NCBI GenBank assembly: GCA_902798685.1
Contig: CADBXO010000018.1
Location: 1-47,909, forward strand
From: an uncultured Bacteroidales bacterium
GTDB lineage: Bacteria; Bacteroidota; Bacteroidia; Bacteroidales; Bacteroidaceae
Direction of reading: 5' to 3'
Length of the DNA stretch: 47,909 nucleotides
Shown here: in pieces, positions 24,605 to 33,227 of the stretch
Numbering within the stretch: the first letter of the stretch is position 1
Layout: every line of letters starts with the position of its first letter
Notes under the pieces: generated by a model
Database searches by the model: none
The model's input: only the letters and a program-made list of their open reading frames with translations
Told to the model about the DNA's origin: nothing
Made by a program: the position numbers and the translations under genes

Positions 24605-26562
24605 TTGCGGATCAGACCGGTCCGATAAGCTTGGAGCAGCGCCTTGAGGTCCTCTACGCGGGCCATGAGGCGCTTTCCTTTGTCGGTGTCGCGGACCAGG
24701 ATCTGCTTATCGGAAAATTCCACTATCTGGGTGGAGGCGATTACGTCCATGCCCTCGGCTACTGACTTCTGGATTGACTCGAACGGGTGATGACGTACCA
24801 GGCGCATTCCGTGGGAGTTGTAGATGAGGGTGTAGCCTGCTATTCCGGTCTCCTGATGATAGACTTTTGAGAATCCGCCGTCGATAACCAGCAGGCGTCC
24901 GTCGGCCTTGATGGGACTCTCGCCCTTGGCGGCCTTGACGGGAATGTGGCCGTTGATGATGTGGGCGTGCTCCATCTCGGTTATGCCGAACTCCTGCAGA
25001 ATCATCTCGCAGATTTCACGGCGGTTCTTGAGGCGGTAGTAGTTGCCCTTTTCCTCATTGTGCGTGGTTTTATCGGCTATGAAATAACGCTCGAACGTGG
25101 CCATGCTCTTCTTGTCGAAGGGAGGCGAAACGGGACCGCACCAGAGGTACCAAAACAGGTCTTTGCCGTACTCCTTTAGGGCGTCATCGGTGGTTGAGAA
25201 GTATGCCGTGCGCACCAGTTTCTCAATAGTGTCAAAGAGCTCACGGCCCTTGTATTCAACGCCTTGTATTTCCATCGACGCAAACGTGCCGTCCTCATTC
25301 AGAGGTACGCTGCCGTGGTATAGCAGGTTGTTATTGTGAACCAGGTAAAGTGAGCCGTGAGCGAACAGACACTCCATATGGCGTGACAGTGCCTTGCTGT
25401 TGGTAAAGCTGTGTACCAGACGGTCTATGACATTCTTTTCGGCCGATGTCAACTTGAACGGATCGGCAGGATCTACCGTTGGGAAGTTGGTGTCCAGCAA
25501 CTGGTATTCCTTGCCGTTGCAGATGACCGTTCCCTTCTTTAAATCCATCTTATCCAGCAGGTTACGATGCTCCATATGGAACTCCGGATGGCGCGCGATG
25601 ACTGCCGCCTCGATCTTGAACTGGATGATGGCGATGGCCTTGTGCATCTGTGACAGGAGACGTATCTGCGGGACGTCATCAACCGGAGTTTCATCGGTCT
25701 TGACGGGTGTGAACAGCGTGCAGGGATCATCGGCATAAGTCTCCATCGCGAAGGTTGCAAGCGGAAGCAGGTTGATGCCGTAACCGTCCTCGAGAGTAGC
25801 CATATCGGCATATTTGAGGCTGTTGCGGATTACGTTCGCAACGCATGCGGCACTACCCGATGCAGCGCCCATCCAGACTACATCGTGGTTGCCCCACTGG
25901 ATGTCAAAGTCACGGTAGGTGCAGAGCATATCCATTATGCGGTGCGCACCGGGGCCGCGGTCGTAGATATCACCTATTATATGCAGCTGGTCGATGACCA
26001 GGTCGCGGGTGACATCGGCTATGGCTATTATGAAATGGCTGGCGCGGCCGGTGGAGACGATGGTGTCGATAATGGCCTGGAGGTAGTTGTGCTTGGACAG
26101 GAACGTGCCGCGGGTCTCATGCATGAGTTCCTCAATTATGTAGGCGTAGTCCTTGGGCAGGGCCTTACGCACCTTGGAGCGGGTGTATCGGGACGATACT
26201 CGCGTGAGCACCGCGATCATCTGCATCAGAGTGACTTTGTACCACTCGTCAAGGTCGTCGTTATCGGCCTTGATGGCGCGAAGCTTGGCCTCCGGGTAAC
26301 TGATCAGAGCGCTCAGGCTGCGCTTGTCCTCCAGGCTCAGCTCATCGCCGAAAACAGCGTCAATCTTCTGCTGGATTACGCCCGATGCCGAGCGCAGCAC
26401 GTAGTCAAACGCATCGTACTCGCCGTGGATATCGGTCACAAAATGCTCGGTACCCTTGGGCAGGTTCAGGATAGCCTCCAGGTTGATGATTTCAGTCGAT
26501 GCAGCCGCGATTGAGGGGAAACTCTTGGCCAGCAACTGCAGATATTCTATGCTACGCTCCAT
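24601..26562 (-). CDS. fbp: Fructose-1,6-bisphosphatase class III
   Basis: A 653-residue protein, the length of Firmicutes/Bacteroidetes class III enzymes. It removes the 1-phosphate of fructose 1,6-bisphosphate in gluconeogenesis. The metallophosphatase motifs are in order: [43 protein letters not shown] and, far downstream, [14 protein letters not shown] with [10 protein letters not shown]. The start [17 protein letters not shown] is 18 bases after a TATTTTTG box. It converges on hisB with overlapping stops, and no terminator separates them. Confidence 0.95.
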   Translation of the reverse strand: MERSIEYLQLLAKSFPSIAAASTEIINLEAILNLPKGTEHFVTDIHGEYDAFDYVLRSASGVIQQKIDAVFGDELSLEDKRSLSALISYPEAKLRAIKADNDDLDEWYKVTLMQMIAVLTRVSSRYTRSKVRKALPKDYAYIIEELMHETRGTFLSKHNYLQAIIDTIVSTGRASHFIIAIADVTRDLVIDQLHIIGDIYDRGPGAHRIMDMLCTYRDFDIQWGNHDVVWMGAASGSAACVANVIRNSLKYADMATLEDGYGINLLPLATFAMETYADDPCTLFTPVKTDETPVDDVPQIRLLSQMHKAIAIIQFKIEAAVIARHPEFHMEHRNLLDKMDLKKGTVICNGKEYQLLDTNFPTVDPADPFKLTSAEKNVIDRLVHSFTNSKALSRHMECLFAHGSLYLVHNNNLLYHGSVPLNEDGTFASMEIQGVEYKGRELFDTIEKLVRTAYFSTTDDALKEYGKDLFWYLWCGPVSPPFDKKSMATFERYFIADKTTHNEEKGNYYRLKNRREICEMILQEFGITEMEHAHIINGHIPVKAAKGESPIKADGRLLVIDGGFSKVYHQETGIAGYTLIYNSHGMRLVRHHPFESIQKSVAEGMDVIASTQIVEFSDKQILVRDTDKGKRLMARVEDLKALLQAYRTGLIRN

Positions 26563-26580
26563 ACTTCTGTAAGTTTAGCA

Positions 26581-26588
26581 CAAAAATA
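26581..26588 (-). promoter_or_regulatory. -7 promoter box of fbp
   Basis: Minus-strand TATTTTTG, 18 bases before the ATG at 26562. Confidence 0.6.
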
Positions 26589-26612
26589 GTGTTTTTTCAG
26601 AGAAGTATGGAG

Positions 26613-26630
26613 GTGACAATGGGGACGGTT
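26613..26630. repeat. Solo half of the type B palindromic element
   Basis: GTGACAATGGGGACGGTT is identical to the first 18 bases of the arm at 34013. Here the last bases overlap the TAA stop of the lipoprotein gene ending at 26629. Confidence 0.7.
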
Positions 26631-27150
26631 AGTACCAACCTAGCGTAACGTGGTCATAATTGTTGCTGTCATAGAGACTGTACAGATTATCTTCTGTTAT
26701 TGTTACTTCGGTCCAGGCCCAGGGAATCATACCGTCTGTCAGATAGAAGTCTATGTGTACTTTACCGTTATAGTTGATTATTCCCGGATCGACGGTGAAG
26801 ATATGGGCTGTCAGGTTGTCCGCGATACGGTATCCGTCAGTCGTGACGGTCAAAACGCTGTCAGTCATGACAATCGTAGACTTTATATTGAGCGAATCTC
26901 CACAGGAAACGCCGGTCTCGAATTCTTCAATCGCAATTGTATCATTGATGGTTGTTACACCTTCTCTATACGTTGGTGAACTGTATTTGTCCTCGTAATA
27001 TGAGAATAAAGAACCGACATATCTGTATGCCCAAAGACTTGACATTCCTTTCAATGACTCATCACGATCCCAATCAATACCCTTGCATGATATGAATACA
27101 AAGGATATTGTAGCTATAAAGCCTATTAAAGCAAATATTTTCTTTTTCAT
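26629..27150 (-). CDS. Small lipoprotein, second copy of a barrel/lipoprotein pair
   Basis: 173 residues from the ATG at 27150, chosen because it begins an SPII signal, MKKKIFALIGFIATISFVFISC (Cys at 22). The lipoprotein at 27835 shares its layout. Common features are an early KGMSSLWAYRYVGSL-like block (KGLSEKWSDKYVGEA there), DSVLTVTTDGYRIADNLTAHIFTVDPGIIN near the middle (DSIVVTTDGYIYADKFWAHLFTKDSGIVN there), VHIDFYLTDGMIPWAWTEV, and a C-terminal GWY. No known family was recognised. It probably sits on the outer membrane next to the barrel encoded 8 bases upstream. Function unknown. Confidence 0.72.
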   Translation of the reverse strand: MKKKIFALIGFIATISFVFISCKGIDWDRDESLKGMSSLWAYRYVGSLFSYYEDKYSSPTYREGVTTINDTIAIEEFETGVSCGDSLNIKSTIVMTDSVLTVTTDGYRIADNLTAHIFTVDPGIINYNGKVHIDFYLTDGMIPWAWTEVTITEDNLYSLYDSNNYDHVTLGWY

Positions 27151-27158
27151 ACCAATTA

Positions 27159-27833
27159 TCAGAATGTATATCCCAAACCTAACCTCACACCCGGAATCAG
27201 AACCAATCCGCACAGAGAGTATTCGGATCCTTCTCCCAACTCTGCCATGTAACAGAACCCGTTAGGAGATTGGAATCTCAAACCAAGGAACGTAACAGTG
27301 GCAGTAAGTACTTTTCTAGAATTAAAGTATTCGTTGTACTTCCAATAAAGTGAATTGTCGTCAATATGCCCTCCAACCAAAAACTGTGCATACATCATAA
27401 AGCGTTCTTTTGTCACTAAATGATATCGGGCGCCAACCAGAATATCCAGTTTGTGGGCATTTTCATTACACAGGCTTTTGTTTGTCAGATAGTCAATTCT
27501 TTCAAAACCGACGGTATGGAGTCCGAAATATGCCACAGCCGAGAGCCTTTTTGTAAAACCGTGATCAGGCAACTTATATGCGGCCTGAATAGAAAGACCG
27601 GGATAATAGTTGGACTTGTAGGCATGACTTTCCATGTTAGACAATGAGTGATATTCATACTCATGGGGATAATAGAATACCTCGCCAAATTCGGGCTCTC
27701 CATACTTCTCCCACGTATGAAAACCGGGAGTGGAGATTCCTGCGCTTATCTCAAACCTTTGCTGCGCGTTGATCAATGAAGGAATTGACGCAACAAACAA
27801 AAATGCTATTATTGTTCTGTGTAGTTTATTCAT
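27159..27833 (-). CDS. Predicted outer-membrane barrel, second copy of the pair
   Basis: About 224 residues from the ATG at 27833, which begins an SPI signal ending SLINAQ. The mature part starts QRFEISAGISTPGFHTW and ends IPGVRLGLGYTF, with a C-terminal Phe as in outer-membrane barrels. Alternating strands and aromatic girdles fit a small 8-10 strand barrel. It is a paralogue of the gene at 28371 (FEINAGISTAGN, YPSVSVEMAYRLSDDGKLSRLSAVG there; YPGLSIQAAYKLPDHGFTKRLSAVA here). It starts 1 base after the upstream lipoprotein's stop. No ligand can be suggested. Confidence 0.72.
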   Translation of the reverse strand: MNKLHRTIIAFLFVASIPSLINAQQRFEISAGISTPGFHTWEKYGEPEFGEVFYYPHEYEYHSLSNMESHAYKSNYYPGLSIQAAYKLPDHGFTKRLSAVAYFGLHTVGFERIDYLTNKSLCNENAHKLDILVGARYHLVTKERFMMYAQFLVGGHIDDNSLYWKYNEYFNSRKVLTATVTFLGLRFQSPNGFCYMAELGEGSEYSLCGLVLIPGVRLGLGYTF

Positions 27834-27834
27834 A

Positions 27835-28368
27835 TCAATACCAGCCTGTTTCAGTTTCATCTTTCTTAAAAGAATCATCATAATAGTAGGAGATAGCGGC
27901 ATGGTGGTATCTTATTTCGGACCATGCCCAAGGAGTAGTCTTGCCGGTTTCGTAGAAATCCACATGGAATACGCCCTCACCGTTGACTATTCCCGAATCT
28001 TTGGTAAACAGGTGCGCCCAGAACTTGTCGGCGTAAATGTAACCATCGGTGGTAACAACTATAGAGTCTTTTATCTGACGTAATGAGGATGTTACATTTA
28101 CCGAATCGCCGCTTTGGCTGTAACGGTAAACAATGTCCATGGATAATGTATCCTTGAGGACCGATGTGATAACACGCTCATTGTAAACGTACTTCACTGT
28201 ATAAGAGCTGTCAATTGCAAGGTTTAAGGCCTCGCCAACATATTTGTCTGACCATTTCTCTGACAGGCCCTTGATATCCTCGGCCGGTTCAAAAGTCCGG
28301 GTAATGCAACTTGTCATAAGGACTGTTGCAAGTAGTGCAAACTGTATGTATGATCTAACCTTTTTCAT
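27835..28368 (-). CDS. Small lipoprotein, first copy of a barrel/lipoprotein pair
   Basis: 177 residues, starting MKKVRSYIQFALLATVLMTSC with the lipid Cys at 21. Clear paralogue of the lipoprotein at 26629 (see shared TTDGY, GIVN and HVDFYxTG--PWAW blocks and the final GWY). It follows the barrel gene at 28371 by 2 bases and precedes the second barrel by 1 base, so all four genes are one transcription unit. Family not recognised. The conserved TTDGYxxADxxxAHxFTxDxGI core might define a new small domain. Confidence 0.72.
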   Translation of the reverse strand: MKKVRSYIQFALLATVLMTSCITRTFEPAEDIKGLSEKWSDKYVGEALNLAIDSSYTVKYVYNERVITSVLKDTLSMDIVYRYSQSGDSVNVTSSLRQIKDSIVVTTDGYIYADKFWAHLFTKDSGIVNGEGVFHVDFYETGKTTPWAWSEIRYHHAAISYYYDDSFKKDETETGWY

Positions 28369-28370
28369 AA

Positions 28371-29048
28371 TCAGAACCTGTAACTAATGCCGGCCCGTAT
28401 TCCCGGGACAATAAACACTTCACTCAGAACATACTCCGAGCCGAAACCCAACTCTGTCATAACACCTAAATGGCTGCTCCCATGACCCAGTTTGACCCTG
28501 AATCCCAAAAACGTGAGCTGATACACGAACTCATTGCTGCTTGGGCTATGAGAATTGCCGGTGACGGTCCAGTAATCACTGCCGTTCCTGAAATCGATAC
28601 CCGCCATGGCCTGAGAGTACATGGTCAGATGCGATTTCTCCAATATCCGGAACCTTAAGCCCAACAGGACATCGGCCTTAAAGGCTGTCTGCTTGCCGTA
28701 ACTGCCGCTAATCATGCTTTTGCGTTCATAATCAGCAACATGAACACCTGCCATGCCGACCGCTGACAGACGGCTCAGTTTGCCGTCGTCTGAAAGCCTG
28801 TATGCCATCTCGACCGATACGCTGGGGTATACCTTTGAATAATACGATTCTTCCTTAAGATGATTGAGTACACCGTCGCTGAATTTTGAATCGTATTCGT
28901 CTAAAGTGAAATCATAATCCGTCAGCATGTAGTTTCCTGCAGTGGATATGCCGGCGTTGATCTCAAATCTGCCATCCTGTGCTTGCGCTACAAATGGAAT
29001 GAAGAATGCAAACACGGAAAACGCTAATAGTTTTCTAACAAAGGACAT
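28371..29048 (-). CDS. Predicted outer-membrane barrel, first copy of the pair
   Basis: 225 residues from the ATG at 29048 (MSFVRKLLAFSVFAFFIPFVAQAQ, SPI signal). The frame is open further upstream, but the TACATTTG promoter box at 29066-29073 rules that out. The mature part is strand-rich, DGRFEINAGISTAGN to VPGIRAGISYRF, with a terminal Phe. It opens the four-gene barrel-lipoprotein-barrel-lipoprotein operon. Family not recognised. A porin or adhesin-like role is possible but not supported by any motif. Confidence 0.72.
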   Translation of the reverse strand: MSFVRKLLAFSVFAFFIPFVAQAQDGRFEINAGISTAGNYMLTDYDFTLDEYDSKFSDGVLNHLKEESYYSKVYPSVSVEMAYRLSDDGKLSRLSAVGMAGVHVADYERKSMISGSYGKQTAFKADVLLGLRFRILEKSHLTMYSQAMAGIDFRNGSDYWTVTGNSHSPSSNEFVYQLTFLGFRVKLGHGSSHLGVMTELGFGSEYVLSEVFIVPGIRAGISYRF

Positions 29049-29065
29049 ATAAATCTCATTTTTGA

Positions 29066-29073
29066 CAAATGTA
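29066..29073 (-). promoter_or_regulatory. -7 promoter box of the barrel/lipoprotein operon
   Basis: Minus-strand TACATTTG, 17 bases before the ATG at 29048. Confidence 0.6.
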
Positions 29074-29144
29074 TGCAAATTAAGCACAAAAAGGTCGGCT
29101 CTTTCTGTGCTTTTTTGTGCTTTTTTCCCAAAAACAGTCCTATT

Positions 29145-29288
29145 TTGCCAAAGTGTCCCACACTCACCCTAACGAGAATACGTTCTCTCGCGGGTTGGCG
29201 TGGGACACAGGCTCTAGATGAGGGGGTGTAACACAACGAACCCCGCTACGAGTGTTGTGAGCGGGGTTGTTGTGGGACACTTTGGCAA
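29145..29288. repeat. Composite palindromic element with 18-base terminal inverted repeats
   Basis: TTGCCAAAGTGTCCCACA (29145-29162) is a perfect inverted repeat of 29271-29288. A third GTGGGACAC at 29200-29208 lets the left half form its own hairpin, with CGAGAA/TTCTC inside. The right half is another hairpin (CACAAC and AACCCCGCT at 29232-29247 with AGCGGGGTT and GTTGTG at 29260-29274). No coding frame is present. It fits a small non-autonomous mobile or REP-like element, and may also terminate the leftward pepD transcript. Confidence 0.7.
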
Positions 29289-29310
29289 GAAAGCTCAATG
29301 AGCCGCGCAA

Positions 29311-30756
29311 TCAGGGAATGTTGCGCAGTATAGCCAGCAGATGGTCAAACACCATAGGAACGGTGGCAAGTTCCAGACGCTCGGATGGTGAGTGTACACC
29401 ACGCAGGGTCGGGCCGATGGAGATCATATCCAGGTCGGGATATGAGGTCAGGAAGAGGCCGCACTCCAGGCCGGCGTGGATAGCCTTGACCTTGGGATCG
29501 CGTCCGAACAGCTCCTTATAGGTGCGGACCGATATATCCAGCAGTTCAGATTTGGGATTGGGAGCCCAGCCGGGATAGCCGTCGTTACGCTCCACCTTGG
29601 CACCGGCCAGACGGAAGCAGGCAGCAAGAGTCTCCTGCACGGCGTACTTGCCTGATTCAACTGAACTGCGCTGGCTTGCCAGCATGGTAACCTTACCCTC
29701 CTCGGTGCGGATGCGTGCCAGATTTGAAGATGTCTCTACCAGTCCCGGAACATCCATGCTCATAGCGTAAACGCCATTGAATACGGCAAATACGGAACGT
29801 ATGATATTACGTGCCACAGCAGTCTCAATGCAGGTTTGGGCAGGGTCGGTACTCTCCATGAAGAACTTGGCCTCGGTCTCGGTAACATGATATTCATCCT
29901 GTATTTCCGATGCAAACACGTTGAAATCAACGCGTATCTTCTCGCGGTCAGCAAACGGAACTGCAATCACAGCCTGGGCATCACGCGGAATGGCATTGTG
30001 AAGATTACCTCCGCTCAAAGAAACCAAACGAAGGTCATACTTCTCAAGAGCGGTATTGAGGAAACGCGCCAGTATCTTGTTGGCATTGGCAAAGCCCTTC
30101 TGAATGTCATCGCCGGAGTGACCGCCGTGGAACTTGTCCACGCCCACACGCAGGAAGAAATAGCCTGCAGGAACAGCCTCAGGCTTGAAATCGAACTCGA
30201 CGCTGGTGTTGATTCCGCCGGCACAGCCTATGAATATCTCGCCCTCATCCTCCGAGTCAAGGTTGATGAGCATCTTGCCGTTCATCATGCCGGCCTTGAG
30301 GTTCTCGGCACCGGTCAGACCGGTCTCCTCAGATACTGTAAAGAGGCACTCCACGGGTCCGTGCTCAATCTCCTTGCTGTCCAGAACAGCCAGGGCCATG
30401 GCAATGCCCATGCCGTCATCGGCCCCCAAAGTGGTGCCGCGTGCCTTGAGCCATCCGTCTTCGACGTATGTCTCGATGGGCTGGGTCATGAAATCGTGGT
30501 CCAGGGTGGCATCCTTCTCGCATACCATGTCCTGATGAGCCTGCAGAATCACTGTCTGGTGGCCCTCAAATCCGGGGCTGGCGGGTTTGGAAATCAGCAC
30601 GTTACCAACCTCATCCTTCTTGGCGGCAAGCCCGCGTGCTGCGGCAAAATTCATCAGGTACTCTCCCATCTTCTCCTCTCTGCCTGACGGACGCGGAATC
30701 CTGCAGATCTCCAGGAATATGTCCATCACTCTCTTGGACCAGTCTATCTTTTCCAT
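29311..30756 (-). CDS. pepD: Aminoacyl-histidine dipeptidase (M20 family, PepD)
   Basis: 481 residues from the ATG at 30756 (MEKIDWSKRVMDIFLEICRIPRPSG). PepD is a zinc dipeptidase that cleaves Xaa-His peptides such as carnosine. The metal and catalytic residues appear in AHQDMVCEKD, GTTLGADDGMGIAMALAVLD, FTVSEETGLTGAENL, INLDSEDEGEIFIGCAGG and the final HAGLECGLF. The lid domain lies between, with HGGHSGDDI. No signal peptide, so cytoplasmic. A TATTTTTG box lies about 49 bases upstream. It could supply histidine from peptides, complementing the his operon 5 kb away. Confidence 0.93.
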   Translation of the reverse strand: MEKIDWSKRVMDIFLEICRIPRPSGREEKMGEYLMNFAAARGLAAKKDEVGNVLISKPASPGFEGHQTVILQAHQDMVCEKDATLDHDFMTQPIETYVEDGWLKARGTTLGADDGMGIAMALAVLDSKEIEHGPVECLFTVSEETGLTGAENLKAGMMNGKMLINLDSEDEGEIFIGCAGGINTSVEFDFKPEAVPAGYFFLRVGVDKFHGGHSGDDIQKGFANANKILARFLNTALEKYDLRLVSLSGGNLHNAIPRDAQAVIAVPFADREKIRVDFNVFASEIQDEYHVTETEAKFFMESTDPAQTCIETAVARNIIRSVFAVFNGVYAMSMDVPGLVETSSNLARIRTEEGKVTMLASQRSSVESGKYAVQETLAACFRLAGAKVERNDGYPGWAPNPKSELLDISVRTYKELFGRDPKVKAIHAGLECGLFLTSYPDLDMISIGPTLRGVHSPSERLELATVPMVFDHLLAILRNIP

Positions 30757-30804
30757 ATATTTTAATAAATTATAATAATACCTTAACAACTTGAAAATGC
30801 AATC

Positions 30805-30812
30805 CAAAAATA
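30805..30812 (-). promoter_or_regulatory. -7 promoter box of pepD
   Basis: Minus-strand TATTTTTG; divergent from the TAACTTCG box at 30846-30853. Confidence 0.55.
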
Positions 30813-30845
30813 CACTATTCTTGGCATTAATTCAACTAAAAAACA

Positions 30846-30853
30846 TAACTTCG
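30846..30853 (+). promoter_or_regulatory. -7 box of the small membrane protein/OmpH-like unit
   Basis: TAACTTCG, a variant of TAnnTTTG, ends 8 bases before the ATG at 30862. Confidence 0.45.
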
Positions 30854-30861
30854 CGCCGCAT

Positions 30862-31074
30862 ATGTGGAAAACGTTTCTTACAGTTGTTCTTTTCCTTCTT
30901 GCCGCAGTTGCTTTACTGTCAGTAAGCATTCTGATCAAGAAGAACGGCAAATTCCCCAACATCCACGTTGGAAAGAATCCTGCAATGAGAAAGAGGCACA
31001 TAGGATGCGTTGAATCACAGGACAAAGAGGCTCAGAAGGACAATCCCATGGCCGTAAGTGAAAAAAGTAAATAA
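30862..31074 (+). CDS. Small single-span membrane protein
   Basis: 70 residues: one hydrophobic helix (residues 4-25, FLTVVLFLLAAVALLSVSIL), then a conserved-looking polar tail with NGKFPNIHVGKNPAMRKRHIGCVESQDKEAQ. A promoter directly upstream and the OmpH-like gene 14 bases downstream support a real gene. Similar short proteins occur in Bacteroides genomes, as far as I recall. Function unknown; the single Cys in IGCVESQD is a candidate functional residue. Confidence 0.7.
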   Translation: MWKTFLTVVLFLLAAVALLSVSILIKKNGKFPNIHVGKNPAMRKRHIGCVESQDKEAQKDNPMAVSEKSK

Positions 31075-31088
31075 TTGAATTTAGCTAT

Positions 31089-31667
31089 ATGAACTTCAAA
31101 TCAGTTTCATCATTCGTACTGTCATCAGTATTGGTTCTCGGTTTCACCCAGTGCTCACAGCAGGCAGCCGCTCCCCAGCAGCAGGCTCCCATCGCCGTTT
31201 CAGGCCTTAAGATTGCCTACATTGACGTAGACTCACTCCTGGCCAACTACACTTTCTATCAGGATCTCGCAGAGGAGATGACCCGCAAGGAAGAGAACTA
31301 CCGCCTGGCTCTGACCGAGGAGGCAAACAAGTGGCAGAAGGACGTTGAGGATCATCAGAAGAAGATTGTCAACGGCGTTTACTCATCAAACGAGCGCGCT
31401 CAGTCTGAGGAGAACAGACTCGCCAAGAGACAGCAGGCTCTCCAGGAGAAGAGTGACAAGTACACTCAGGAGCTCCTTGCCGAGAGAGACGCCAACTCAC
31501 AGAAGATCAGCGAGACCGTTGACAACTTTGTAAGGGAATACAACAAGACTCACGGCTACAACATGATCATCAGCAAGGCCAGTCTGCTTTATGCCGATGA
31601 GGGCCTGAACATCACCGCTGAGATTCTGGACGGTCTGAACGCCGCTTACAACCAACCCAACAAGTAA
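31089..31667 (+). CDS. OmpH/Skp-family lipoprotein
   Basis: 192 residues. SPII signal MNFKSVSSFVLSSVLVLGFTQC (Cys at 22), Ala/Gln linker, then KIAYIDVDSLLANYTFYQDLAEEM, the OmpH start. A long charged coiled coil (about 60-150) with many Glu/Lys/Gln follows. The C-terminus is FVREYNKTHGYNMIISKASLLYADEGLNIT, the strand-forming end of Skp-like subunits. Skp is a trimeric periplasmic holdase for outer-membrane proteins; a lipidated version would be membrane-tethered. Followed by a terminator. Confidence 0.9.
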   Translation: MNFKSVSSFVLSSVLVLGFTQCSQQAAAPQQQAPIAVSGLKIAYIDVDSLLANYTFYQDLAEEMTRKEENYRLALTEEANKWQKDVEDHQKKIVNGVYSSNERAQSEENRLAKRQQALQEKSDKYTQELLAERDANSQKISETVDNFVREYNKTHGYNMIISKASLLYADEGLNITAEILDGLNAAYNQPNK

Positions 31668-31686
31668 TTATTTACTTAACCGATAT

Positions 31687-31719
31687 AAAAGGTCATTCTC
31701 AATGAGGATGACCTTTTTT
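31687..31719 (+). terminator. Terminator after the OmpH-like gene
   Basis: AAAAGGTCAT-T-CTC-AAT-GAG-GATGACC then six T, 20 bases after the stop. Confidence 0.88.
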
Positions 31720-31733
31720 GTTGCAAAATTTCA

Positions 31734-31741
31734 TACCTTTG
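31734..31741 (+). promoter_or_regulatory. -7 promoter box of the second CE15-like gene
   Basis: TACCTTTG, 23 bases before the ATG at 31765. Confidence 0.65.
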
Positions 31742-31764
31742 ACATAACGTAAAACTTATAACTT

Positions 31765-33126
31765 ATGAGAACCCTGAAGTATATCATCGGCACTGCCGTA
31801 CTGGCATGCATTCCTTTTTCAGTTAGTGCACAATTCATGTTCGGAGGCGGCGGGAACCGCGCAGCCCAGGACAGTCTAAGAAAGATAGCGGCAGCCGATT
31901 ATGCCGATATGCTGGCCAAGGTTGGCGTAGGCCAGCCCCGTGAAGGCCGTCAGCCCAACAGCCAGGATGAGAGCAAGCATCCCAACTATGACGAGCTCAT
32001 AGCCAACCCCTACCCCTTCTATCCCGATCCTCTGGTGACAGAGAGCGGCAAGAAGGTCAAGAACGCCAAGATGTGGAACAAGGTTCGCCGTCCCGAGATA
32101 GTTAAGCTTTTTGAGGACAATGTTTACGGCCGAATCCCGGAGAATGTACCCGGCGTAAAATGGGAGGTTACCAGCGAGGAGAAGAAGGAATTCGCCGGCA
32201 AACCCGTAGTGGTACGCATGCTCAAAGGTGTAGTCGACAACTCCAGCTACCCCGCAATAACCGTCGAGATCCAGGCCAACGTAGTCTATCCCGAAGGTAA
32301 GGAGAACCTGCCCGTAATCATAGAGTTCGGATTCGGAGGCGGTGATCCCACACGCGTACGCGCCGGCAGCACCTCATGGCAGCAGATGGTCATTGAGCGC
32401 GGTTGGGCCGCAGCCACCATCAACCCCTCTTCAATCCAAGCCGATGCAGGCTCAGGCCTTACCAACGGCATTATAGGACTCTGCAACAAGGGTGAGTTCC
32501 GCCAGCCCACAGACTGGGGTTCACTCCGTGCATGGGGCTGGGGCCTTTCACGTCTGATTGACTACTTTGAGACCGATAAGACATTCGATGCCACCAAGTG
32601 CGCCATCGAGGGCGTATCACGCTACGGCAAGGCATCACTCGTAGCCATGGCTTTTGAGGAGCGCATTGCAGCCGGATTCATCGCCTCATCAGGCAAGGCC
32701 GGCGCAGCAGGATGGCGCCGTGACTGCGGTGAGAGCATCGGCAACATAGTATCAAACGAGGAGTACCACTGGGTATGCGGAAACCTGATCAAATACGGCA
32801 CAGACCCCTACACCGAGAATGACCTGCCCGTTGACCAGCACGAGCTCATCGCCCTGTGCGCCCCGCGCGCATGCTTCATCTCCACCGGCAGCTGGAACGG
32901 TGACAAGTGGCAGGATGTTGTAGGTTCGTTCATATCGGCCTCAAAGGCATCACCCGTATATGAGCTGTTCGGTTACAAGGGCGTGGGCACAGACCTCTTC
33001 CCCGGCATGGATAACGGTCTTATGGAGGGCCGATTAACATACCGTCAGCACCACGGAGGCCACGAAGCCGGACCCAACTGGCCCTACTTCCTTGACTTCT
33101 TTGACCGCGAAGTTGTTTCAAAATGA
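31765..33126 (+). CDS. CE15-like glucuronoyl esterase family protein
   Basis: 453 residues with a signal peptide ending PFSVSAQ. Alpha/beta hydrolase with nucleophile motif GVSRYGKASLVAMAF (GxSRxGK form of CE15), a conserved EEYHWVCGN segment, LPVDQHELIALCAPRACF, and HHGGHEAGPNWPYF, where the catalytic His is expected. CE15 enzymes break glucuronate-lignin or related esters in plant cell wall material. No SusC/D or xylanase gene is near, so it is not in an obvious polysaccharide locus. It is related to the broken gene at 824 and shows what that gene lost. Its stop TGA lies inside the element at 33123-33157. Confidence 0.82.
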   Translation: MRTLKYIIGTAVLACIPFSVSAQFMFGGGGNRAAQDSLRKIAAADYADMLAKVGVGQPREGRQPNSQDESKHPNYDELIANPYPFYPDPLVTESGKKVKNAKMWNKVRRPEIVKLFEDNVYGRIPENVPGVKWEVTSEEKKEFAGKPVVVRMLKGVVDNSSYPAITVEIQANVVYPEGKENLPVIIEFGFGGGDPTRVRAGSTSWQQMVIERGWAAATINPSSIQADAGSGLTNGIIGLCNKGEFRQPTDWGSLRAWGWGLSRLIDYFETDKTFDATKCAIEGVSRYGKASLVAMAFEERIAAGFIASSGKAGAAGWRRDCGESIGNIVSNEEYHWVCGNLIKYGTDPYTENDLPVDQHELIALCAPRACFISTGSWNGDKWQDVVGSFISASKASPVYELFGYKGVGTDLFPGMDNGLMEGRLTYRQHHGGHEAGPNWPYFLDFFDREVVSK

Positions 33127-33157
33127 TACAAAAGGGGACAGGCCCCTTTTGTACTAT
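33123..33157. repeat. Palindromic element overlapping a stop codon (type A, second copy)
   Basis: ATGATACAAAAGGGG pairs with CCCCTTTTGTACTAT around an ACAGG loop. It is the same length (35 bases) and has the same start as the element at 5611. Here the central A/A internal loop is replaced by full A/T pairing, while one outer pair is a mismatch. The esterase TGA is bases 2-4 of the element. Confidence 0.75.
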
Positions 33158-33227
33158 TTTTCAATTTTGATTTAACAATTGGAAGATTCCTGCGTCTTAT
33201 TGATAGAAACACTTAAAGAACGGAACG

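Noticed and set aside
30783-31025. An 80-codon minus-strand frame opposite the small membrane protein
   Set aside because: The plus strand has a promoter, a transmembrane helix and an operon partner; the minus frame has none.
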